Positions 13,113-19,167 of a DNA stretch of 19,167 nt are shown one piece after another. Position numbers and translations under genes: made by a program. Positions within the stretch are counted from its first letter, which is position 1; each line of letters starts with the position of its first letter. The notes beneath the pieces are model-generated. The model did not search any database. It was not told where the DNA came from and worked only from the letters and a program-made list of their open reading frames with translations. The DNA lies in contig AQVQ01000004.1 of assembly GCA_000375685.1 (NCBI GenBank), forward strand, positions 1 through 19,167. The letters are read 5' to 3'. This DNA is from a crenarchaeote SCGC AAA261-N23 (GTDB lineage Archaea; Thermoproteota; Thermoprotei; Gearchaeales; Gearchaeaceae).

Positions 13113-14267
13113 CTAATTCATAAATGAGGATATTGTTTTTGATCCTAATTCTTCTATATAGGTTTTTATTACTTTATCTAAATCGTTATGATCAAACACG
13201 ATGAACGGCTTGCTTTCAGGGCCGCCAGCTTCATTGAACTTAGATATGCAACCAGTAAGTGAACTAACTTCATTTACCATTTTATAAAATTTATCTTCCA
13301 ATTCGTAATGAGATAAATTTAGATCTTTATTTTCATTTACAATCACTTTTATTGAACTTAAAATCTCGCCTTTCGTTAAACCTTTACCTCCAAGATAAAG
13401 TAAGAGAATTGCTATATAATCTTTTACAATTGCTTTGATTTTTTCCACTCGATTCTCAGTCATTTCTTCTTTCATTCTCTCTTTAAAAATATTCAGCAAT
13501 TCTTCAGTTAAAAGCCAACGTTCTTCATCTGAGACACTTCTTGAATTGAAGGCTGGCATTATGAGTGCCAATCTTTTTCTATACAATTGATCAAAGAATT
13601 CATTGATAGTATCTGTTGCAACTTTAGTTAATGCGACGCTTCGGAATGCCAGAGAAACAATATCAAACTTTTCCTTCATGTATTCATCTTTTAACTTTTT
13701 CCACAATTCCTGACCAGTATGAATGGTTTGTCTTTTAAGTGGAGGTTCGGGTATCCAACCAATTTTGGCTATTATTACATTTTCATCATGTAAATCTATT
13801 ATTTTAATTTTATAATTATACCAAAAATAATATCTATTTAATAAGTTATCATAGGATGCTCCAAGATAGAGGATAGGCAATATATGTTCATACTTTTCAG
13901 TTAATTCATTAACGAAACTTAAATTATTTTGAAGACGGTATGCAAAAGCTTCTTTAGCAATAGGTAATCCTTTTTCAGTTAGTGCAAGGAAGAACCAATT
14001 TGTATTTTCAGAGTAAATAGTATATTTAGAACTGCTATCTGTGAATTCATATTGAGAAAGGATCTTTTCGGTCATTTCACTATAAGTCCAGTACTTTGTT
14101 CTCTCAATACCTTTTTCTGTAGAACTTATGTAAGGATGCTTTCTAACAAATCCATATGGAATGCGAGATGCAATATATAAGTCTGCTAGACTTTCTTTAA
14201 TTTCACTAATAACTTCTTCAGATAATTCCATCGAACGCAGCTCATTAATGAAATTATTTAAATTCAT
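13113..14267 (-). CDS. Uncharacterised 384-aa protein with winged-helix-like segments
   Basis: Unrecognised soluble protein. The N-terminal helix pair (1-35) is followed by a region with an apparent wing, NTNWFFLALTEKGLPIAKEA (88-107), the kind of strand-turn-helix seen at the end of winged-helix domains. A second candidate winged helix is at about 283-345 (IAILLLYLGGKGLTKGEILS, ending in a strand around 354-358). The middle is mixed alpha/beta with aromatic-rich YYFWYNYKIKIIDLHDE (146-162). Two putative DNA-binding ends suggest a nucleic-acid or regulatory role, but no catalytic motif is visible. It appears monocistronic, with A/T-rich TATA-like sequence just upstream (14275-14300). Confidence 0.8.
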   Translation of the reverse strand: MNLNNFINELRSMELSEEVISEIKESLADLYIASRIPYGFVRKHPYISSTEKGIERTKYWTYSEMTEKILSQYEFTDSSSKYTIYSENTNWFFLALTEKGLPIAKEAFAYRLQNNLSFVNELTEKYEHILPILYLGASYDNLLNRYYFWYNYKIKIIDLHDENVIIAKIGWIPEPPLKRQTIHTGQELWKKLKDEYMKEKFDIVSLAFRSVALTKVATDTINEFFDQLYRKRLALIMPAFNSRSVSDEERWLLTEELLNIFKERMKEEMTENRVEKIKAIVKDYIAILLLYLGGKGLTKGEILSSIKVIVNENKDLNLSHYELEDKFYKMVNEVSSLTGCISKFNEAGGPESKPFIVFDHNDLDKVIKTYIEELGSKTISSFMN

Positions 14268-14352
14268 AAATTAATAATATTAAGAAAATATTTATGTTTT
14301 ATTTATTCACATCAATAAAATAATTAATCCTTCTTTTTCTTTTCAACATATA

Positions 14353-15059
14353 TTATAATTTACTCCTAAATTCATCTAGATTTTCTGATGAAGACCATAA
14401 TTTATAACATTCAATAAGCGTCTTAATCTTCTCTTTTTCTTTTTTAGTCAAAGGAGAACCCTTGATTGCACGATCTATCATTTCATCTATTTTACCTTGC
14501 GAAAGGTTATATGGCAATATCTTATACTCCCGAAGCAGAGATACAAAATATCCTGATGATTTAAAATATTTGAAATCTTCTTTCTTTAATAGCTTTCTTT
14601 GTTCTTCTGTAATGTGATACTTCTTTCCTTTTGATTCGCTCTTTTTACTTTTCTTTATACTTAAATATTTTTCATATTAATCTATTTCTTCTTTACATAC
14701 TTCCTGTATCAAGCACTCTTTTAGATGAGCATCCCATTCATATACAGGACCCTGAGAAACTTTAACTATAACATTTTCTGCGCCTCTATAGCTCGATTTT
14801 CCCAAAGGTAATAGGAGCATTCTTTTAAATGCATATTCTCCTACTTTTTCAAGTCTATCAGAGTGCCCCACGATCCAAATAGAGGAGGGATGAAAATAAC
14901 GATGATAATCTCTTTGACTTATCTTATTATAACATCCAATAGAGCCGAATTTAACAGTAAATTTCGGAGATTCTTTTTAGATTTTAATTTCTTTGAAACT
15001 ATCACATGAAATTTTTCATTCAAAGTTACGAATTCGATGCAGTAGTATGTAATGATCAA
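14353..15059 (-). pseudogene. Broken gene with one frameshift and one nonsense codon, family unknown
   Basis: Three pieces of one reading line up on the reverse strand. Piece 1, from about 15059 (TTG), reads IITYYCIEFVTLNEKFHVIV then SKKLKSKK. A run of five A at 14973-14977 then shifts the frame; adding one A continues it as ESPKFTVKFGSIGCYNKISQ and on through RDYHRYFHPSSIWIVGHSDR to CKEEID. A TAA at 14677-14679 follows, but the same frame goes on for 107 codons (YEKYLSIKKSKKSESKGKKY and further) to a stop at 14353-14355, with no alternative start codon early in that last piece. A repaired product would be about 235 aa: a strand-rich first half and a basic helical second half. I do not recognise the family. 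Confidence 0.65.
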
Positions 15060-15101
15060 TATTAGATCAATGAGTAAACTAATAATTAATTTAATTTATT
15101 C

Positions 15102-15200
15102 TTACGTTTTCGAATAAGAATCTAAAATTTCTTTTGTTTCTTCTCCTACATAAGATGATACTTTATAATAATCACCAAATAACAAATTATAGTTTAACAA
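15102..15200 (-). other. 32-codon open stretch after the PIN toxin
   Basis: From a TTG at 15200, overlapping the end of the DUF3368-like gene, one frame reads LNYNLLFGDYYKVSSYVGEE to a TAA. It looks protein-like and may be an old 5' part of the broken gene at 14353-15059 or simply chance. Confidence 0.2.
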
Positions 15201-15745
15201 TCTCTTTCAATTTCTGCTATTGCTTTATTTAATTCTTCATTAGTTATATAAAAACCCTTGATTGGAAGCTTCATAACCGCACCCTTAGCTTTTTCTTTGT
15301 CAATTATTTTAAGCTTTTTAAGATAAATTATGAGCCAAAGCGTACCATGCTTTTCTAATCTAAGCTTATCTGCTACTTTTCTTCCCCTTTCATCATCTAT
15401 AATGGCTATAACTGGTAATTGAGTATCTTGTTTAGATAAATGCAATGCTAGTGCTAGCGTGCTAAGTTCACCTTGCCCTAGACTACGATTCTTTAAACTA
15501 ATCTTTTTTAAAATATTTGAGGGCACATCATATATTTTGAATATTTGCTTGAGAATATGTTCAATTTTCATTATTTCTTTATAATTTTTAAGTTCATCGA
15601 ATACTTCCTTTGCTAATATCAATTCAGTATTATGAGCAGAACTATGTTTAAACTCGATCAGTTTTTCTAAAATATCAATGTGAAAAAGAGCAGATATTAC
15701 AGAGGTATCGAATACTAGTATCTTCTTTCTCTCAATGCTTTCCAA
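15194..15745 (-). CDS. DUF3368-type PIN-domain toxin
   Basis: A 183-aa PIN-fold protein with the hallmarks of the DUF3368 group. D13 is the first catalytic acid (VFDTSVISAL), E47 and E51 lie in the second helix, GQGELSTLALAL (90-101) carries E93, and IIDDERGRKVADKL (115-128) gives D117/D118. The C-terminal GTLWLIIYLKKLKIIDKEKA and the closing GFYITNEEL segment are diagnostic. Expected to be a metal-dependent RNase toxin. It begins with TTG six bases after the stop of the UPF0175-containing gene, so the two form an operon; UPF0175-DUF3368 is a known predicted antitoxin-toxin pairing. Confidence 0.88.
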   Translation of the reverse strand: MESIERKKILVFDTSVISALFHIDILEKLIEFKHSSAHNTELILAKEVFDELKNYKEIMKIEHILKQIFKIYDVPSNILKKISLKNRSLGQGELSTLALALHLSKQDTQLPVIAIIDDERGRKVADKLRLEKHGTLWLIIYLKKLKIIDKEKAKGAVMKLPIKGFYITNEELNKAIAEIERDC

Positions 15746-15751
15746 TTTATT

Positions 15752-16330
15752 TTATATATCACCTTTGACTTCAAAAGGCTTGATTCCGTGCTTTATAGCT
15801 TCATCTAGCATCTCAAAATAAGAAAGTCCTGCAAGCTTCGCAGCCAACCCTAATGATATCTTTTTCTCTTTTAGCATCTTCAACGCTATTTCCTTCCTTT
15901 TACGCATAATTTTTTCTTTAACATCACTTTTTTCAGCATATTCAGGTGAAGTTACGTAAATATAAAGAAGTAACTCATCTTCATCAAGGCTTTCGAGGAA
16001 TTCTGAAGTCGCTTTAATTATTTCTTTATCTTTAAAGTTCTCCCAAAGCTGCTTAGCTACTTCATAGCCTTTATTAGTTAGGCTTAGATCTTTAATAAAT
16101 CCAGAGTTTTCCAGCATATCTTTGTATTCAGCTAATGGTTCGCTGTATGGACCGTAATCAAAAGCGGTGAAATCTAATTCTTCAGCTAAATCTTTAAAAA
16201 CCTTAGCTAACTCAAACATTTCTTTATGGAGCCATAGTTTTCCCTTACACTTTCCTTCATGAGCATAAAGTAGCATAAGTATATATTTTTCAACAATTGA
16301 AAGTTCAATATTATTTAAATCTTTCATCAT
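15752..16330 (-). CDS. Panacea-like/UPF0175 fusion antitoxin
   Basis: A 192-aa two-domain protein. Residues about 8-125 resemble the SocA-like 'Panacea' antitoxin domain (DUF4065 group): LHKEMFELAKVF (34-45), DFTAFDYGPYSEPL (53-66, the F-D-Y-G-P-Y-S hallmark), then an LTNKGYEVAKQLW helix (84-96). Residues about 140-188 are a UPF0175 domain: RKEIALKMLKEKKISLGLAA then KLAGLSYFEMLDEAIKHGI, a helix-turn-helix that in UPF0175 antitoxins binds DNA and the toxin. The usual UPF0175 protein is only about 80-90 aa, so this is a fused architecture. It is first in the operon with the DUF3368 PIN toxin. The start is ATG at 16330 or 16327. Confidence 0.82.
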   Translation of the reverse strand: MMKDLNNIELSIVEKYILMLLYAHEGKCKGKLWLHKEMFELAKVFKDLAEELDFTAFDYGPYSEPLAEYKDMLENSGFIKDLSLTNKGYEVAKQLWENFKDKEIIKATSEFLESLDEDELLLYIYVTSPEYAEKSDVKEKIMRKRKEIALKMLKEKKISLGLAAKLAGLSYFEMLDEAIKHGIKPFEVKGDI

Positions 16331-16421
16331 ATATTTATATTAATAAATAATTATATTAATTTTATGTCGTTTAAAAACCGGGTTATCAGTATAGATCATC
16401 AATTAGAATGCAGTAGAGTCA
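16331..16421. promoter_or_regulatory. Divergent promoter region
   Basis: 91 bp between the divergent antitoxin gene and the TIM-barrel-like gene. For the reverse gene there are several overlapping TATA-like runs (TTATTAATATAAATAT). For the forward gene TTTAAAAACC at 16369-16378 would start a transcript near 16399, leaving a leader of about 20 bases before the TTG. Expression of the two sides may be linked through antitoxin binding here (inference). Confidence 0.4.
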
Positions 16422-17513
16422 TTGAAGTATCTTGCGGGTATAATAGTTAAAACTCCAAAGAGAGCTTTGTCTGCTTCCAAAGATTATGATGAAACAATAC
16501 TTGAAAATCGCAATATTAGAGGTTTTGTAGAAATTTACCGTAGAATAACACGAGAAAGATTGCTTAATATTCTCAATGATATTTCAGCTCTTTCAAAAAT
16601 CAGTAATTCAATTAATTATTTATTAAGAAAAGCAAGAGATGAAGAGATAACGATTGGGATAATTGAGTATGACGCACAAGGGGCATCAAATTTTACTACT
16701 GAAGAAATAGAAACACTTTTCGATATACTAAATAATCCAAGGCTAGATATAATAGTACCACCGATAATACCTAGGCTTTCATGTGAAGACTATATAAGAT
16801 TTCTTGAAAAATATATTGATGTTTACTGTTCATCTTCCTTTAATGCAGTACTAGTACCACTAATACCACATTATTCAACCAGCGATATAGGAAAGCTTTT
16901 CGCATATTATATAAAAAAAGACCAGCTTTGTAAGAATTTTATCTGTGTAGATTTTAATGGATCGAATGCTATATCACAATACGCTTTTGTATCAAAAATA
17001 GTGAGAGAATCGTTGCAAATCGAAAAAGAGTATGGTGAACCTTGCGTAAGATATGCTATCAATCTAAAGTATGGAAAGGCAACTAAGAAAGAGCCAATTG
17101 TTCCAGCAAAGGATGTTGTTATATTTGCTATGGGATTTAATATTTTTGGTTCAAACCATAAAAGGATTGCAAGATTAAGCGGTGTTGGGAATTATGATTT
17201 GATGACTAAGATTTTTAATAGGGGCGATTATGGATATTATAACCTAAACATGGTTAATGATGTTATAAGAGATGCGGATCATTACGAGATTAAGATGTCT
17301 GAAGTTCTTAAGGATCACGAATTGACAAAAATCTACAATGCGGAAAAGCATGGACTAGAGGTTTTAGATATTTCAAATGCGATAAACGAAGGGAGATTAT
17401 CTCACTATATAAAGTCTAAATCTAGAATATTAGAAGATAAAAGTATATTGAAACGTATATTTAAAGTTAATAAAGTAAGCTCGGAGGTAAGCTTAGAGGA
17501 ATATTTAGAATAA
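16422..17513 (+). CDS. Probable TIM-barrel protein, function unknown
   Basis: A 363-aa soluble protein with regularly spaced strand-helix units as in a beta/alpha barrel: ITIGIIEYDAQG (76-87), RLDIIVPPIIP (107-117), FNAVLVPLIPHY (140-151), NFICVDFNGSN (172-182), VRYAINLKYG (209-218) and DVVIFAMGFN (231-240). Candidate active-site residues at strand ends are D84, D177 and N179. The layout is loosely reminiscent of tRNA-guanine transglycosylase-superfamily barrels (including DNA-acting DpdA), but there is no zinc-binding CxCxxC and no clear D-S-G-G motif, so I do not assign it. It starts at TTG 16422; a TAG at 16404-16406 excludes anything longer, and no ATG is available. It faces away from the antitoxin operon. 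The reading frame is intact. Confidence 0.75.
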   Translation: MKYLAGIIVKTPKRALSASKDYDETILENRNIRGFVEIYRRITRERLLNILNDISALSKISNSINYLLRKARDEEITIGIIEYDAQGASNFTTEEIETLFDILNNPRLDIIVPPIIPRLSCEDYIRFLEKYIDVYCSSSFNAVLVPLIPHYSTSDIGKLFAYYIKKDQLCKNFICVDFNGSNAISQYAFVSKIVRESLQIEKEYGEPCVRYAINLKYGKATKKEPIVPAKDVVIFAMGFNIFGSNHKRIARLSGVGNYDLMTKIFNRGDYGYYNLNMVNDVIRDADHYEIKMSEVLKDHELTKIYNAEKHGLEVLDISNAINEGRLSHYIKSKSRILEDKSILKRIFKVNKVSSEVSLEEYLE

Positions 17514-17596
17514 AGGCAAGTTATTGAAACGATGAAAATTGGAAAATGCCTCAATTCTGATCTATTTCTCTCCAATCTCGACTATTAAATCGCAGA

Positions 17597-17614
17597 AAAG
17601 TTACATGTAACTTT
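17597..17614. other. 18-bp perfect palindrome
   Basis: AAAGTTACATGTAACTTT is fully self-complementary. It lies about 84 bp after the TIM-barrel gene and touches the end of the short reverse ORF. A perfect 18-bp palindrome is unlikely by chance even in AT-rich DNA; it may bind a dimeric regulator or mark a recombination or end site. Confidence 0.5.
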
Positions 17615-17801
17615 ATTCCGTCAGTTGACACAATCTCTCTTGGAATAAGAAATTCTCTGGGTGTACGTAGCTCCATTTCAGTGTCGCTTCTGATAAAGGA
17701 TCTGGATGTACCGCTATCAAATAAGACGCTAAGCCTCTTCTCTCATATCCTTTAACAAGCAACTCCTGCATAACTACACCCATATTTTTCACCTTCGGCA
17801 A
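17613..17801 (-). CDS. Short reverse ORF, doubtful
   Basis: 62 codons from TTG 17801, or about 56 from ATG 17783. It reads GVVMQELLVKGYERRGLASY, then LIAVHPDPLSEATLKWSYVH and on to QLTE. The text looks protein-like and is a little richer in G+C than its neighbours. It is unrecognised and may be a gene fragment; no promoter is clear. The remaining bases of 17514-17861 contain only the palindrome. Confidence 0.35.
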   Translation of the reverse strand: MPKVKNMGVVMQELLVKGYERRGLASYLIAVHPDPLSEATLKWSYVHPENFLFQERLCQLTE

Positions 17802-17861
17802 ACGATTTTACTTCTTTATTGATTCTCTTAATTAACTTTTTTTAAATTTTAAAAATAATTA

Positions 17862-18626
17862 ATGATAAAAATGAATTATCGTAATAACGATATATCAAGT
17901 AAGAATATGCTTAATATCACAAGAGACCATCTAACTAAATTAGAGCTTATAGAACAAAGATTCCTTGGAAACACTTGCTTACCTGAGCCAGATAAATGAA
18001 AGGATCTATGCAATAATGAGATTTGGCTTAGAGTAATTGGACAAGTGATGCTTGTTGGTAGCTCGTCACCCGAGAAAAAATTTAGAGACTCTGATCAACT
18101 AAAAGAGAAAGTTTCTTATGATCAACTCCTAAAAATTAAAGATGATGAAAATCAATTAAAGAAAGTCATTCATGAGGTACTCCGAGCAGTTAAAACTAGG
18201 TATGCCAGTGCATCAGTTGAAAAGTGCAGAAAGACCAAAGCACTCGTTCATAACTTCAAAGTGTTAAGCGAATATAGGGATGGCCCAATAGGCTTCTTGG
18301 AAGAAATTTCAAAGCTTAGTACAGATAAGGAGAAGATTAAGTATGTTATGAGTAAATTTAAGTACATCAAAAGTAAAGGTGCTCGTGATTTCCTGATGGA
18401 TCTTGGATTGGTTCGTGATGCTATCGCAATAGATGTGCGAATGCGAAATGTTCTTAAGAAAATTGGGATAAATATACCTGAAGGAATAAAAAGTAATCCT
18501 AAATTGTATGATAAAATTGAGGAAGAGTTACTATCGAAAGTTTGTAAGCTGTTAAATTTGTCTGGTATCGAATTTGATAGAATTATTTATTGGAATTACA
18601 ATGAAATAATGAAGATGTTTGATTGA
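17862..18626 (+). pseudogene. HhH-GPD DNA glycosylase-like gene interrupted by TGA
   Basis: One frame from ATG 17862 (or 17871) to 18626 is interrupted only by a TGA at 17997-17999, after 45 codons. Just beyond the stop it reads DLCNNEIWLRVIGQVMLVGS, the first helix of helix-hairpin-helix glycosylases. The hairpin is KSKGARDFLMDLGL (109-122 when counted from GTG 18045) with the catalytic-type lysine K111, and AIAIDVRM (126-133) holds the conserved aspartate D130, as in Ogg2/endonuclease III relatives that excise damaged bases such as 8-oxoguanine. No 4Fe-4S cysteine loop is seen. A protein starting at GTG 18045 would lack the first helix and probably not fold normally. If TGA is a sequencing error the gene is a complete 254-aa glycosylase. 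Specificity is unknown. Confidence 0.7.
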
Positions 18627-18738
18627 ATTAGTAAAATTTTGAATCTGTATCGATTTATCTAGTTATCTGCTTAATTAAGAAACACAAATTGTATTATTCA
18701 AATTCTTCGTATGTTTGTCAAATTGTACTAGTTCTATT

Positions 18739-18930
18739 TCATATCTTTACTAGAAATTGATTTAGGGAAAGATTCTCGTTTGTAACAAATCGATATGGAG
18801 ACCATCTTCTTTTTGCTAATTGCTGAAACTTTAAGATAAACAATATTGGGATTAGGTAATAATTCGCCACTTCTTTAGCAAATGTTCGTTTTGAATTGAA
18901 TATAATTTTTAGTCTAATTTTTAACTTCAT
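18739..18930 (-). CDS. Short reverse ORF, doubtful
   Basis: 63 codons from ATG 18930, with a basic start (MKLKIRLKIIFNSKRTFAKE), a hydrophobic middle (YYLIPILFIL) and a basic-aromatic stretch RRWSPYRF. No family is recognised. Codon use is not unlike the real genes, but no promoter or partner supports it. Apart from this ORF, 18627-19016 shows only A/T-rich sequence. Confidence 0.25.
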   Translation of the reverse strand: MKLKIRLKIIFNSKRTFAKEVANYYLIPILFILKFQQLAKRRWSPYRFVTNENLSLNQFLVKI

Positions 18931-19016
18931 CGCTTAGTTATTTTAATGATTTAGTGTTTATAATTATTAAAAATATTTAATAAAGATCTTAATAATTATG
19001 AGCTTGTTAAAGTAAT

Positions 19017-19167
19017 TCAAACTTCAGGTTCATCACCATAAAGTATAAAGATTTTTGTAGAACGTATTACATCATAGTAGCCTTTCATTCCAGGTATGAC
19101 AATAGCAAAATATATGAAGTTCTTTACATCCATATAATTCTGAACTATGTACTCAATAGCCATTCCA
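19017..19167 (-). CDS. C-terminal end of a gene cut by the window edge
   Basis: A reverse frame is open from the window edge to a TGA at 19017-19019. The last 49 or so residues include GMAIEYIVQNYMDVKNFIYF, then AIVIPGMKGYYDVIRSTKIF and ILYGDEPEV. It looks like the strand-rich end of a larger soluble protein; the family cannot be named from this part. Downstream (lower coordinates) is A/T-rich with no other gene on the same strand close by. Confidence 0.6.
   Translation of the reverse strand, partial: GMAIEYIVQNYMDVKNFIYFAIVIPGMKGYYDVIRSTKIFILYGDEPEV

Noticed and set aside
17997..17999. Possible recoded TGA (selenocysteine) in the glycosylase gene
   Set aside because: Glycosylases of this group have no conserved cysteine at this point, the stop falls before the conserved domain, and selenocysteine is not known in Sulfolobales; a mutation or error is simpler.

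Overview
The window is AT-rich (roughly 30% G+C by eye) and reads as a thermophilic crenarchaeon, most likely a member of the Sulfolobales (Acidianus/Sulfurisphaera/Saccharolobus type). The grounds are many Sulfolobus-style VapBC toxin-antitoxin genes, a PaREP1-like protein, leaderless genes with an archaeal TATA box about 26-30 bp before the start codon, ATGA stop/start overlaps, and frequent GTG and TTG starts. The genus assignment is inference; there is no rRNA or tRNA gene to test it.

Layout. 1-4153 is metabolic: a radical SAM/SPASM protein, a PaREP1/HEPN-like protein, then a leaderless two-gene operon of an OsmC-like protein and an MHS-type major facilitator transporter. 4300-7850 is a toxin-antitoxin cluster: two intact vapBC pairs (5055-5676 and 5952-6570), a broken duplicate of the second pair (4347-4765), a reverse-strand vapBC reduced to an interrupted antitoxin plus 12 toxin codons (6620-6867), and a reverse-strand pair made of a protein with a tandem internal repeat (DUF2283-like) and an overlapping frameshifted gene (7018-7818). 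8100-9840 holds a cupin and a decayed iron-sulfur/membrane redox gene followed by two tiny coupled ORFs. 10013-11141 holds a frameshifted vapB whose vapC is gone and an intact AbrB-type vapBC. 11218-14267 carries two larger unrecognised reverse-strand genes, one with a degenerate phospholipase-D-like domain, separated by about 700 bp without a gene. 14353-15059 is a further broken gene. 15194-16330 is an intact antitoxin/toxin pair: a two-domain (Panacea-like plus UPF0175) antitoxin and a DUF3368-type PIN toxin. 16422-18626 has a probable TIM-barrel protein of unknown function and a helix-hairpin-helix DNA glycosylase-like gene split by an in-frame TGA. The window ends inside a reverse-strand gene (19017-19167).

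How it fits together. Eight loci look like toxin-antitoxin modules, four intact or nearly so and four in visible stages of decay, mixed with other single-lesion pseudogenes. This looks like a plastic, accessory stretch where such modules arrive, duplicate and die. No transposase, CRISPR array or tRNA attachment site could be supported. The items most worth following up are the fused Panacea-like/UPF0175 antitoxin, the repeated DUF2283-like protein with its overlapping partner, and the TIM-barrel and glycosylase neighbours.
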